The position numbers and the translations under genes are program-made. Source: CF-39 sp036518215 (GTDB lineage Bacteria > Chloroflexota > Limnocylindria > P2-11E). From it: a stretch of 30,870 nt of DNA. This document shows positions 7,085 through 14,816 of the stretch, in pieces; position 1 is the first letter of the stretch, and each line of letters opens with the position of its first letter. The stretch lies in the NCBI GenBank assembly GCA_036518215.1, contig DATDNP010000190.1, positions 1-30,870 of the forward strand, given 5' to 3'. A model generated the notes under the pieces. That model saw nothing but the letters and a program-made list of their open reading frames with translations. It searched no databases and had not been told where the DNA came from.

Positions 7085-7768
7085 CTAGGCCTTCGCGAAG
7101 CGATAGCCCGTACCGCGAACGGTCTCGATGAGACGCGGTGCGGCTGGATCCTGCTCGATCTTCTCGCGCAGCCGGCCCACGTACACCTTGAGGTAGTGGC
7201 TCTCGGTCCGGTATTCGGGACCCCACACGCTGCCGAGCAGCGTCGCGTGCGGGATGACCTCCCCGGCGTGGGACGCGAGCTCGACGAGGAGCTTGAACTC
7301 GGTCGGCGTGAGGCGGATCTCCTCGCCGCTTCGGAAGACCTGGCGCGCGGCGAGGTCGATGCGCAGCTCGCCGCGCTGGATGGTCTCCTGGCGCGGCGCG
7401 GCCGGCGCCGCGCGCCGGATGACCGCGTGGATGCGGGCGATGAGCTCGCCGGGGCTGAACGGCTTCACCATGTAGTCGTCGGCGCCGAACTCGAGACCGC
7501 GGATCTTGTCGCCCTCCATGCCGCGGGCGGTGAGCACGATCACGGGGACGCTCGATTCGCGGCGGATCTCCTGCAGGACGGAGAAGCCGTCGCGGTCATC
7601 GAGCATGAGGTCCAGGACGATGATGTCCGGCCGCTCGCCGCGCCACAGCGCGAGCGCCTCGTCGCCGCCCGCGGCCTCGACGACCGCCGTCTCGCCGGAG
7701 TCGTAGAGGAGCGCGGCGCGCACGAGCGCGCGGACATCCGGCTCGTCATCGACGATCAACACCTTCAT
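7085..7768 (-). CDS. OmpR/PhoB-family response regulator (KdpE-like)
   Basis: The 227-residue protein has an N-terminal receiver domain (acidic pocket DDE at residues 7-9, phosphoacceptor Asp53 in VLDLML, Thr80, Lys102 in VKPFSPGEL) and a C-terminal winged helix of the OmpR type (LTPTEFKLLVELASHAGEV, VYVGRLREKIEQD, IETVRGTGYRF). It is the output half of a two-component system with the histidine kinase 64 bases upstream. The expected first residues MKVLIVDDEP set the ATG at 7766-7768. That ATG lies in the arm of a 9-bp hairpin and lacks a close Shine-Dalgarno sequence. A GTG at 7790-7792, eight codons upstream in frame and right after GAGGAAGT, is an alternative start. Target genes are unknown. 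Confidence 0.92.
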   Translation of the reverse strand: MKVLIVDDEPDVRALVRAALLYDSGETAVVEAAGGDEALALWRGERPDIIVLDLMLDDRDGFSVLQEIRRESSVPVIVLTARGMEGDKIRGLEFGADDYMVKPFSPGELIARIHAVIRRAAPAAPRQETIQRGELRIDLAARQVFRSGEEIRLTPTEFKLLVELASHAGEVIPHATLLGSVWGPEYRTESHYLKVYVGRLREKIEQDPAAPRLIETVRGTGYRFAKA

Positions 7769-7786
7769 GTCGGCTTCGCCAACATG
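7766..7786 (-). promoter_or_regulatory. Hairpin that includes the response regulator start codon
   Basis: On the minus strand the arms are CATGTTGGC and GCCGACATG around a GAA triloop. They form nine pairs, one of them T-G. The last three bases are the ATG of the response regulator. Folded in the mRNA it would hide that start codon. As DNA, the outer CATGT/ACATG halves could also be a protein-binding site. Confidence 0.5.
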
Positions 7787-7805
7787 AAACACACTTCCTC
7801 GTGTT

Positions 7806-7824
7806 GCAGGGGCTCTGCCCCTGC
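7806..7824 (-). promoter_or_regulatory. Perfect 8-bp hairpin between histidine kinase and response regulator
   Basis: The arms GCAGGGGC and GCCCCTGC surround a 3-base loop, nine bases after the kinase stop codon. No T-run follows on the minus strand, so it is not a typical rho-independent terminator. It may stabilise the kinase mRNA, attenuate transcription into the regulator gene, or be a copy of a repeated palindrome in this genome. Confidence 0.5.
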
Positions 7825-7832
7825 CACCCCGC

Positions 7833-9146
7833 TCATGCGTCCTCCGTTGGCATGTCGACGATGAAGGATGCACCGCCGCCATCGGCGTCCTCGTAGCGGA
7901 GCGTGCCGCCGTGCAGCTCGACGAGCGACCGCGCGATCGCGAGGCCGAGACCCGCGCCGGGCGTCGCGCGCGTCGGACGGAGGCGCGTGAACTTCTCGAA
8001 GATGCGCTCGCGATCCGCGGGCGCGACGCCGGCGCCACGGTCGATGACGCTGATCTCGAGCGACCCGTTCCGGCGCGCGGCGCGCACCGTGATCGGCGAC
8101 GCCTCGGGCGCGTACTTGATGGCGTTGCTGACAAGGTTGTCGAGCACGTGCCGGAACCGCGTCGCGTCGGCGGAGATGACGCCATCGTTGTCGTCGACCT
8201 CGACGCTCACGCTCTGCCGCCGCTCCTGCGCGAGCGGCCGGTGGTCTTCGACGACCTCGCGGAGGAGCTCGTACGCATCGACGTCCTCGCGGTCGAGCTG
8301 GACGCCGCCCTGCTCGAGGCGCGCCATCTCGAGGAGCTCGGCGGTGAAGTCCTCGAGACGGAGGACGTTCCGCTGCGCGCGCCGCGCGAGCTCCTGCTGT
8401 GGCGTCGCGAGCGGGCCGGGCTGCTGCGAGAGGAGCAGCTCGAGCGTGCCGCGGATGACGGTGAGCGGGCTCCGGAACTCGTGCGACATCGCTGCGAGGA
8501 AGTCGCTCTTCGCGCGATCGAGCTCGCGCAGCGCCTCCGTCTCGGCCTTCTGGCGCTCGAACGCGTCACGCTGGGCCCGTAGCGTCTCGATCTCGCGGAG
8601 GATGCCCGAGACGAGGAACGCCTCGAGCAGGAAGAGCACGACGACGAACGCCATCCGCTCGGGCTCGGTGACGTACCCGAACGCCGACCCGCGGTAGATC
8701 GCGATGGCGACGTAGGTCGCGGACATCGCGATCGCCGCCGCGAACGCGCCGAGCGGGCCGAAGCGGAAGCCACCGCCGATGACGAGCAGCGTCCCGACGA
8801 TGTACGCCGTCCACCCGGGGTCCTTCGCGAACACGAGGATGCCGTACGACACGATCGCGGTGTCGACCGCGAAGAACACGCGCGCGAGCGTCTCCGGGTG
8901 CCGCTGGAGGAGGTCGCTCCGCATGAGGCCGGCGACCGCCGCGCAATGCGCGAAGAGCACGAGCCCGAGCGCGACGACGTACGGCACGCCGATGTTCGGG
9001 AACAGCGGGCCCGAGAGGACGACGATGACGCCGCCGGCCAGCCGGACTCGGTTGAACGTCGACTCGAAGCGCTCGACTTCGGTCGCCGGCGCGGCAACGC
9101 CCCTAGCCAGGGAAGGCGGCCTCCACCGCATGCGCGAGATCGGCAT
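7833..9146 (-). CDS. Membrane sensor histidine kinase
   Basis: The 437-residue kinase has an N-terminal membrane part with about five or six hydrophobic spans (roughly residues 36-180: GGVIVVLSG, VVALGLVLFAHCAAVAGL, TAIVSYGILVF, YIVGTLLVIGGGF, AFAAAIAMSATYVAIAI, MAFVVVLFLLEAFLVSGI), a coiled linker, and a cytoplasmic kinase core. The H-box AAMSHEFRSPLT carries His222. N-box DNLVSNAIKYA, G1 DRGAGVAP, F-box FEKFTRL and G2 GAGLGLAIAR follow. There is no obvious extracellular sensor domain, so the signal is probably sensed in or at the membrane. The start at 9146 overlaps the end of the dehydrogenase gene by 44 bases; an ATG at 9131 is also possible, and neither has a good ribosome site. Its partner is the downstream regulator. 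Confidence 0.9.
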   Translation of the reverse strand: MPISRMRWRPPSLARGVAAPATEVERFESTFNRVRLAGGVIVVLSGPLFPNIGVPYVVALGLVLFAHCAAVAGLMRSDLLQRHPETLARVFFAVDTAIVSYGILVFAKDPGWTAYIVGTLLVIGGGFRFGPLGAFAAAIAMSATYVAIAIYRGSAFGYVTEPERMAFVVVLFLLEAFLVSGILREIETLRAQRDAFERQKAETEALRELDRAKSDFLAAMSHEFRSPLTVIRGTLELLLSQQPGPLATPQQELARRAQRNVLRLEDFTAELLEMARLEQGGVQLDREDVDAYELLREVVEDHRPLAQERRQSVSVEVDDNDGVISADATRFRHVLDNLVSNAIKYAPEASPITVRAARRNGSLEISVIDRGAGVAPADRERIFEKFTRLRPTRATPGAGLGLAIARSLVELHGGTLRYEDADGGGASFIVDMPTEDA

Positions 9147-9891
9147 CGTCCCAGTGGAGCGTCTCGCCGTTACGTAGTGTCCCGGGGAGCGTGAGATACG
9201 CGATGACCCTCGCGGCCTCCTTTGGCGAGCGCAGCCGCCCCTCCCGTTGGATGGCGCGGTACTCGTCCGACCGCGGGAGGTCGGCCGTCGACGCGCGCCG
9301 CAGCCGCTCCTGCATCTCGGTGTCGACGGGACCCGGATCGTACGAGCACGCGGTCACGCCGTCGTCGGCGACCTCGAGCGCGAGCGCGCGCGTGAGCTGC
9401 TCGACACCGGCCTTCGCCGTCGAGTAGGCGGTCATCCCGGCACTCGCGTTGCGCGCGCGCTCGGACGAGATGTTCACGATGCGGCCGAAGCCCCGCTCGA
9501 GCATCCCCGGGAGCACCGCGCGCGTGGGGAGATACGTGCCGCCGATGTTGATGAAGATGTTCCGAAGCCAGATCGCGGGATCGGAGCGCACGAGCGGCGC
9601 GAGCGGCTCGATCATGCCGGCGTTGTTCACGAGGATCGACGCCGGACCGACCCACCGCTCCGTCGCGAGCACGAGCTCCTGCACCTGCCGGTCGTCTGAG
9701 ACGTCCGCGGTCTGCGCCAGCGCGCGGCCCCCCGCCTTGCGGATCGCGCGCACGACCTCGTCGAGCTCGGGTGCGTTCCGCGACGCGACGACGACGGACG
9801 CGTCGAGCGCGGCGAGCGCCTCGGCCACGGCGCGCCCGAGCCCGCGGCCCCCGCCGGTCACGATCGCGACCTGTCCCCGCAGAAGGGTCAT
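9103..9891 (-). CDS. Short-chain dehydrogenase/reductase (SDR)
   Basis: The 262-residue protein is a classical SDR. The Rossmann motif TGGGRGLG is at residues 12-19, the structural NNAG at 89-92, and the catalytic set is Ser142/143, Tyr156 and Lys160 (YSTAK). The C-terminal PGPVDTEM is typical. It would oxidise an alcohol or reduce a carbonyl with NAD(P) in the cytoplasm; the substrate is unknown. Position 37 onwards (ASRNAPEL) has an arginine after the second strand, as in many NADP-preferring members, but this is a weak guide. It lies 18 bases after the class V aminotransferase gene and overlaps the kinase gene, so a metabolic pair and a two-component system share one transcript. Confidence 0.9.
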   Translation of the reverse strand: MTLLRGQVAIVTGGGRGLGRAVAEALAALDASVVVASRNAPELDEVVRAIRKAGGRALAQTADVSDDRQVQELVLATERWVGPASILVNNAGMIEPLAPLVRSDPAIWLRNIFINIGGTYLPTRAVLPGMLERGFGRIVNISSERARNASAGMTAYSTAKAGVEQLTRALALEVADDGVTACSYDPGPVDTEMQERLRRASTADLPRSDEYRAIQREGRLRSPKEAARVIAYLTLPGTLRNGETLHWDDADLAHAVEAAFPG

Positions 9892-9909
9892 GGGCGTCAG
9901 AGGATAGAC

Positions 9910-11088
9910 CTAGACGCGCGCCGCGAGCACGCTCCGAAACCCCTCTGCGAGGCGGTCGATGTCGGCGTCCTCATGGAGCGCCCAGAACGAGATGCGGATC
10001 GCGTCGAGACCGGGCTCTGCGAGGAGCTTCACCACGATCCGGTGGTCGCGCCACATCGCGTCCACGACGTCCGACGGCACAGCGCCGCGCGGCGCGGCGA
10101 CCACGATGCCGGTGGGGTCGTCGGGGCGCGACAGGACGTCGAACGGCAGATCGGCGAGGCGCCTGAGCAGGCGTGCGCGCAGCGCGCGGATCCGCTCACC
10201 CACCGACGCGCCGAGCGCGCGATGCACCGCGAGCGTCTGCCGCAGCCCGACGTACGACGCGACGTCGACGGTCCCCGTCTCGAATCGCGACGCGTTCGGC
10301 TGGAGCGTGATGTTGCCTTCGAGGTCGATCGCCGTCTGCGACCGCCAGCCCATGCGCAGCACCTCGAACCGCTCGAGGTCGCGGACCCAGAGCGCGCCGA
10401 CACCGAGCGGCCCGTGCAGCCACTTGTACCCGAGGAAGGCGTACGCGTCGGCACCGAGCGCGCGGACGTCGACGGCGATCTGCCCCGCCGCCTGCGCGCA
10501 GTCGACGATGACGAGCCCGCCGGTGCGATGCGCGATGCGCGCCGCGTCCGCGACGGGCAGCACCTTGCCGCTCTTGCACGACACGAGCGAGACCACGAGC
10601 GCGGCCGCGCCACGAGCGAAGGCGCGCTCGATCGCGTCGAGGAACGATGCGTCGTCGCGATGCGACACGACCTCGACACGGTCGCCGCGACGGCGACGCG
10701 CGAACGTCGGCATGAGCGCGCTCCCGTGCTCCTCGGCGGTCGTGACGATGAGCGCGTTCTCGGGAAGGCGCGCGCCGGCGATGAGCGTGTTCAGCGAATC
10801 CGTCGCGGACTGCGTGAGGCCGACGCGCACCGCGCCGTCGGGATCGCCGACGAACGCCGCGATGTCGGCGCGCGTCGCGTCGAGCGCCGCGTTGTACGCG
10901 TCGTAGCCCACGTGCGAGAACATCCCGACGCTCGAGAGCCACTCGCGATATCGCTCCGCGACGCGCGCGGCGATCGGGAACGTGGGGCCCGAGCCCGCGA
11001 CGTTGCAGTAGAGAAAGTCGCCGCGGAGCGCCTGCAGCGCGCTGCGCGAGACGTCGGGCTGCCGGTCGATCTCCGGTGCGGCGTTCAT
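9910..11088 (-). CDS. Class V aminotransferase (PLP-dependent, cysteine desulfurase/isopenicillin-N-epimerase-like)
   Basis: The 392-residue protein has class V aminotransferase features: HGSALMPTFA near residue 121, the PLP-binding aspartate in VIVDCAQAAGQ (Asp196), and the Schiff-base lysine Lys222 in FLGYKWLHGPLG. FETGTVDVASYVGL matches the substrate-entry loop of epimerase-like members. CKSGK at about 171-175 takes the place of the usual NxxTG segment. Family members are desulfurases, lyases or transaminases; the reaction here cannot be fixed. The ATG overlaps the stop of the upstream membrane-protein gene as ATGA, so translation is coupled. The dehydrogenase gene follows 18 bases later. 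Confidence 0.87.
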   Translation of the reverse strand: MNAAPEIDRQPDVSRSALQALRGDFLYCNVAGSGPTFPIAARVAERYREWLSSVGMFSHVGYDAYNAALDATRADIAAFVGDPDGAVRVGLTQSATDSLNTLIAGARLPENALIVTTAEEHGSALMPTFARRRRGDRVEVVSHRDDASFLDAIERAFARGAAALVVSLVSCKSGKVLPVADAARIAHRTGGLVIVDCAQAAGQIAVDVRALGADAYAFLGYKWLHGPLGVGALWVRDLERFEVLRMGWRSQTAIDLEGNITLQPNASRFETGTVDVASYVGLRQTLAVHRALGASVGERIRALRARLLRRLADLPFDVLSRPDDPTGIVVAAPRGAVPSDVVDAMWRDHRIVVKLLAEPGLDAIRISFWALHEDADIDRLAEGFRSVLAARV

Positions 11089-11453
11089 CCCGCGGTGGTG
11101 ATCCCGCGGATCGCGAGACCCGCAGTGAAGAGCGCGGCGAACCCGAGCGCGAGGGCCTGACCGCGCGGCTGGCGATCGCGCATGTACGTCGCGGCGAGGG
11201 GCATCGCGAGGATCATCGCCGCTCCGTAGAGCAGATGCAGGCTGTCCTGCGGCGCGCGGTAGAAGAAGAACAGCAGGACGCCGAGCACTCCCTGCGCGAT
11301 CGCGGCGATCTCGGCGATGACGAAGCCGCCACGGAGACCGGGCGTCGGGCCGAGATTGCGCACGCCGTTCACGATGCCCCACAGCCCGATGAGCGTGTAG
11401 TAGAGGACCAGAACGGTGGCAAGCTGCCGATGCATCCCGAGGATCGCGTCCAC
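11085..11453 (-). CDS. Four-span membrane protein, unknown function
   Basis: The 122-residue protein has four predicted membrane helices at about residues 10-30, 44-66, 71-90 and 99-118, with short loops. I do not recognise a family with certainty. It is the first gene of the minus-strand operon with the aminotransferase, dehydrogenase, kinase and regulator. The GTG at 11451-11453 is chosen because the -10 hexamer TAGCCT ends exactly six bases before it, the same spacing as four other genes in the window; this suggests a leaderless mRNA. An ATG six codons later (11433-11435) is the alternative. Confidence 0.75.
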   Translation of the reverse strand: MDAILGMHRQLATVLVLYYTLIGLWGIVNGVRNLGPTPGLRGGFVIAEIAAIAQGVLGVLLFFFYRAPQDSLHLLYGAAMILAMPLAATYMRDRQPRGQALALGFAALFTAGLAIRGITTAG

Positions 11454-11490
11454 GCGCGAAGGCTAATCCCGTTGCCTTCCCTATGCTCAG
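11454..11490. promoter_or_regulatory. 37-bp bidirectional leaderless promoter
   Basis: The spacer between two divergent operons contains TAGCCT on the minus strand (11460-11465, six bases before the GTG at 11453) and TATGCT on the plus strand (11482-11487, six bases before the GTG at 11494). No -35 boxes are clear, and neither side has room for a normal leader. Confidence 0.6.
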
Positions 11491-11493
11491 GTG

Positions 11494-12417
11494 GTGATCG
11501 ATGTACGCGACGTCTCGCGGCGATTCGGCGAGCTCGTCGCGCTCGATCACGCGTCGTTCCGCGTCGAGCCCGGCGAGATCGTCGCGCTCCTCGGGCCGAA
11601 CGGCGCCGGCAAGACGACCGCGAGCCGCATCATCGCGGGCATCCTCGCGCCGAGCTCGGGCGACGTGATCGTCGATGGGACGTCGGTCACCGCCGAGCCG
11701 GACATCGTGCGCGAGCGATGTGGCTTCGTCACCGACCAGCCCGCGCTGTACGACCGCATGCCGCTCCGCGACTACCTCGAGTTCTTCGCGCGCCTCTACC
11801 GCGTCGCGGATCCCGTGAAGCGCACGATGGAGCTCGCGACCATGCTCGGTCTGGCGGACCGGCTCGACATGCGCCTCGCGGCGTTCTCGCGAGGCATGAA
11901 GCAGAAGGTCGCGATCGCGCGCGGCCTCGTGCACGATCCGCCGGTGCTGCTCCTCGACGAGCCCGCGACGGCACTCGACCCCGAGACGGCGCGCTCGCTG
12001 CGCGCGTTCATCGTGTCGCTGCGGGCGCGGCACCGCGCCATCCTCCTCTGCACCCACGATCTCGATGAGGCCCAGCGCATCGCCGACCGCGTCATCGTGC
12101 TCTACCGCGGGCGCATCGCCCGGTCCGGTACGACGGGCGAGCTGCGCGCGAGCGGCAGGCCCACCTTCGTGGTCGCGTTCACCGGCGATGCGGCGCGCGC
12201 CCGAGACACGCTCGAGCGCGTCGGCGTGGCGACTGACGCCGTCGTCGCGAACGGGACGTCCGCGCTCCGATTCTCGGCCGATGATCCCGGCGCGACGAAC
12301 CCGCTCGTGCTCCGCGCGCTCCTCGAGGCCGGCGTCGCCGTCCTCACGCTCACGCGCGAGGAGCGCTCGCTGGAAGAGGCGTACTTCGCGATCGTGTCAG
12401 AGGCGAAGGCCTCATGA
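11494..12417 (+). CDS. ABC transporter ATP-binding protein (export type)
   Basis: The protein of about 307 residues is an ABC ATPase. Walker A GPNGAGKTT is near residue 35, the signature FSRGMKQKVAIARGL near 130, Walker B VLLLDEPATALDP near 150, and the switch histidine is in CTHDLDEAQ. The Q-loop reads TDQPALYDRMP. The C-terminal part of about 90 residues is typical of the ABC-2/NatA/CcmA drug and antibiotic export ATPases. It would energise the permease encoded next, at the inner face of the membrane. Two GTG codons (11491 and 11494) are adjacent. The second is preferred because it lies exactly six bases after the TATGCT hexamer. The end overlaps the permease start by four bases (ATGA). Confidence 0.9.
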   Translation: MIDVRDVSRRFGELVALDHASFRVEPGEIVALLGPNGAGKTTASRIIAGILAPSSGDVIVDGTSVTAEPDIVRERCGFVTDQPALYDRMPLRDYLEFFARLYRVADPVKRTMELATMLGLADRLDMRLAAFSRGMKQKVAIARGLVHDPPVLLLDEPATALDPETARSLRAFIVSLRARHRAILLCTHDLDEAQRIADRVIVLYRGRIARSGTTGELRASGRPTFVVAFTGDAARARDTLERVGVATDAVVANGTSALRFSADDPGATNPLVLRALLEAGVAVLTLTREERSLEEAYFAIVSEAKAS

Positions 12418-13115
12418 GGGACGCCATCCTCGTCGCGTGGCGCGAGATCAAGTGGGAGATCTTCGGCGATCGCGGCGCGGTGCTGCGGATGGGCATCTTC
12501 GCGCTCCTGCCGATCGTGTTCGTCCTCACGAACCGCGGCGCACGGGTGAACGACCTCGCGCTCTTCACGCTCGCGCTGCAAAGCGCGCTCTTCCCCGCCC
12601 TCTCGGGCGTCGCGCTCATCGCGTCGACGTTCACCGCGGAGAAGGAGAACGGAACGATCATCCCGCTGCTCGCGTCGCCGGTGCGCGATATGGACATCGT
12701 CGTCGGGAAGCTGCTCGGCATGATGATCCCGGTGTTCTCGCTGTGCGTCGGCAGCATCGCGCTCTACTACGTGCTCGCGAGCGCCCAGTACGGCGTGTCG
12801 CGGGTGAGCGCGGCGCTCCCGCCTGAGCTCGTCTACGCGCTCGTGATGGTCGCGCTCCTCTACCTGCTCACCGCGGGGAGCTGGGTGCTCATCATCGCGG
12901 CGCTCGTGAAGACGACGCGGGCCGGCCAGCAGCTCGCCGGCCTCGTCATCGGCCTGTCCGTCGCGGCCTTCGCCGCGCTCGGTATCGCGGCCGCGCGGAT
13001 CGAGGACGGCTGGGCACTTGTCGTGCTCGGCGTCGCCCTCGTGCTCTCGGACGGGCTCGCGCTCGAGATCGCCCGACGCGTGTGGCGGCGCGAAGAGGTG
13101 CTTGCCCGGCTGTGA
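12414..13115 (+). CDS. ABC-2 type transporter permease
   Basis: The 233-residue protein has about six membrane helices and the arrangement of ABC-2/NatB permeases: an N-terminal cytoplasmic stretch WREIKWEIFGDRGAV, first span near residues 25-40, and FTAEKENGTIIPLLASPVR between spans, which is the coupling region typical of the family. It forms the membrane channel for the ATPase encoded just before it; the cargo is unknown. Both ends overlap neighbours (ATGA with the ATPase, GTGA with prephenate dehydratase), so three proteins are translationally coupled. Confidence 0.87.
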   Translation: MRDAILVAWREIKWEIFGDRGAVLRMGIFALLPIVFVLTNRGARVNDLALFTLALQSALFPALSGVALIASTFTAEKENGTIIPLLASPVRDMDIVVGKLLGMMIPVFSLCVGSIALYYVLASAQYGVSRVSAALPPELVYALVMVALLYLLTAGSWVLIIAALVKTTRAGQQLAGLVIGLSVAAFAALGIAAARIEDGWALVVLGVALVLSDGLALEIARRVWRREEVLARL

Positions 13116-13975
13116 GCGTCGCGTATCAGGGCCTCGCCGGCGCGTTCTCGGAGGCCGCAGCTGCGGCGCTCTTCCCCGACGAGTCGCTCGTCGCGAAGCG
13201 CTCCTTCGCCGATGTCTTCGCGGCGCTCGAGTCCGCCGAGGTCGATGCGGCGGTCGTCCCGGTCGAGAACACGCACGCGGGATCGGTGGCCGATGTGTAC
13301 GACCTGCTGCGCAACCATCGCACCGCACGCGTCGTGGCAGAGGTCGTCGTCCGGATCCGCCAGTGTCTCCTCGGCGTCCCGGGAGCCACCCTCGAGGACG
13401 TGAAGATCGCGCGCTCGCACCCGCAGGCGCTCGCGCAGAGCGAGGACTTCCTCCGCGAGCACCACATCCAGCCCGAGGTCGCCTACGACACGGCCGGCGC
13501 CGCCATGGAGGTCGCGCTCGCGAAGGACACGAGCGTCGCCGCCGTCGCGAGCCGGCGCGCCGCCGCACGGTACGGGCTCGTCGTGCTCGCCGACCGGATC
13601 GAGACGAGCGAGGACAACTTCACGCGGTTCTTCGCGATCGCGCGGCGCGGCGACGACGCGGTGCTGCGCCGCATGGCGCCCGCGCTCGCGACCGGCCCGA
13701 TGAAGACGAGCCTCGTCTACACGACGCGCAACGTGCCCGGCGCGCTCACGCGCTCGCTGCAGCCGTTCGCCGTCGCGGATCTCCAGCTCACGAAGATCGA
13801 GTCGCGCCCGAGCCGCGCGGCGCCGTTCGATTACGTCTTCTACCTCGACTTCGAGGGCGATCCCGCGGCGTCGCCCGCGCGCGAGGCGCTCGCGCTCATG
13901 GCCACGTGCTGCGAGTGGATCGAGGTCCTCGGCACCTACCACGCCGCGACGGGCGTCCTCGAGCCGGACAGGTAG
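13112..13975 (+). CDS. pheA: Prephenate dehydratase
   Basis: The 287-residue single-function enzyme converts prephenate to phenylpyruvate for phenylalanine synthesis. The dehydratase domain starts with VAYQGLAGAFSEAAA, has PVENTHAGSV, and carries the catalytic threonine in DNFTRFFAI. The C-terminal ACT domain starts near MKTSLVYTTRNVPGAL and has ESRPSR, the phenylalanine-binding motif, so feedback inhibition by phenylalanine is expected. The GTG start overlaps the permease TGA as GTGA, giving an unusual coupling of an amino-acid biosynthesis enzyme to an ABC exporter. No chorismate mutase domain is fused. Length is as usual for this type. Confidence 0.93.
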   Translation: MSVAYQGLAGAFSEAAAAALFPDESLVAKRSFADVFAALESAEVDAAVVPVENTHAGSVADVYDLLRNHRTARVVAEVVVRIRQCLLGVPGATLEDVKIARSHPQALAQSEDFLREHHIQPEVAYDTAGAAMEVALAKDTSVAAVASRRAAARYGLVVLADRIETSEDNFTRFFAIARRGDDAVLRRMAPALATGPMKTSLVYTTRNVPGALTRSLQPFAVADLQLTKIESRPSRAAPFDYVFYLDFEGDPAASPAREALALMATCCEWIEVLGTYHAATGVLEPDR

Positions 13976-14000
13976 CAGAGGGCCGCACCGCCCGCACGCC

Positions 14001-14021
14001 TGCCTCGTTGAGACAGAGGCA
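14001..14021 (+). terminator. Weak candidate terminator after prephenate dehydratase
   Basis: The arms TGCCTC and GAGGCA form a 6-bp stem with a nine-base loop, followed seven bases later by TTTT (14028-14031). The stem is short and the T-run is distant, so this is a weak intrinsic terminator at best. It sits in the 109-base gap between two plus-strand operons. Confidence 0.3.
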
Positions 14022-14084
14022 TACCGGTTTTCAGGGGGCCGAAGAGCCGGCGGCCGGAAATTACTCTTGTTTCTGAGGAAGACA

Positions 14085-14813
14085 GTGGACCGACGTACGA
14101 CTTCCGCGGCCCTGCGCAGGCTGAGCGACGAAGCACTCGCTCGTGAGCCGAGCCTCGGCACGCTCCTCGGCCGGCTCGCGGACGCGGTCGAGGACGGCCG
14201 CACCACCGAGGCGACCGGCTACATCGGCGCGATCGACCCGCGCGGCCTCGCGGAGCTGCTTGCGGGCGTCCACTCTCGGTTGTGGGCGGTCCTCGAGGTC
14301 CTCCGGAACGTGCTCGTCTTCGCGCCGATCGCGGTCACATGGTTCGGACTCTCGCTCGCGGCGGGCGCGTACGCGGATCTCATCGGCGCCCGGCCGGACC
14401 TCGTGTCGCAACCGTTCCTCCTGCTGTGGCAGCAGGGCTTCGGCGGTCGCATCGCGTTCAACTTCGGCACGCTCGCGATCATCGATGCCTCGCTCATCGG
14501 CGTCCTCATCGCGCTCTCGCTCGCGCTCCACATCAGGAGCGAGCTCTCCGACGTCGCGCTCCGCACGAACGTGCTGCTGAAGGAATCGGAGATCCGCGCC
14601 CTCCTCGGCCAGGCCTCGTCGCTCGGCGCGCTCGACATCTCGGGCGCCGACGCGGAGAAGATCCTCGCCGACATGGCCGCGGAGGAGCGCCGCATCTACG
14701 AGCGCGCGTCGGAGCGCGAGGGCCAGCTCTTCGAGCTCGAGCGCGTCGTCGATCATCTGCGCGAGGCTGCGGCGCGGCTCGAGCGCGCCGCCGACGCGAT
14801 CGCCCGGCGGTAA
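14085..14813 (+). CDS. Two-span membrane protein with coiled-coil tail, MotA/ExbB/ZorA-like candidate
   Basis: I do not recognise a named family. The 242-residue product has a soluble N-terminus (1-66), two hydrophobic helices at about 74-97 (NVLVFAPIAVTWFGLSLA) and 127-149 (NFGTLAIIDASLIGVLIAL, with Asp134 inside), and a long charged C-terminal region (160-242) predicted to be helical and probably coiled coil. A helix pair joined to a cytoplasmic helical tail, followed by a gene whose single span has a buried aspartate, recalls the A subunit of MotAB, ExbBD, TolQR or ZorAB ion channels; those usually have three or more helices, so the match is by layout, not homology. The GTG at 14085 is preferred to an upstream TTG (14067) because GAGGAA lies just before it. 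Confidence 0.7.
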   Translation: MDRRTTSAALRRLSDEALAREPSLGTLLGRLADAVEDGRTTEATGYIGAIDPRGLAELLAGVHSRLWAVLEVLRNVLVFAPIAVTWFGLSLAAGAYADLIGARPDLVSQPFLLLWQQGFGGRIAFNFGTLAIIDASLIGVLIALSLALHIRSELSDVALRTNVLLKESEIRALLGQASSLGALDISGADAEKILADMAAEERRIYERASEREGQLFELERVVDHLREAAARLERAADAIARR

Positions 14814-14816
14814 CGC

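Noticed and set aside
7806..7824. Rho-independent terminator after the histidine kinase
   Set aside because: The stem is good, but no T-run follows on the minus strand, and the response regulator gene downstream needs transcription from the same operon.
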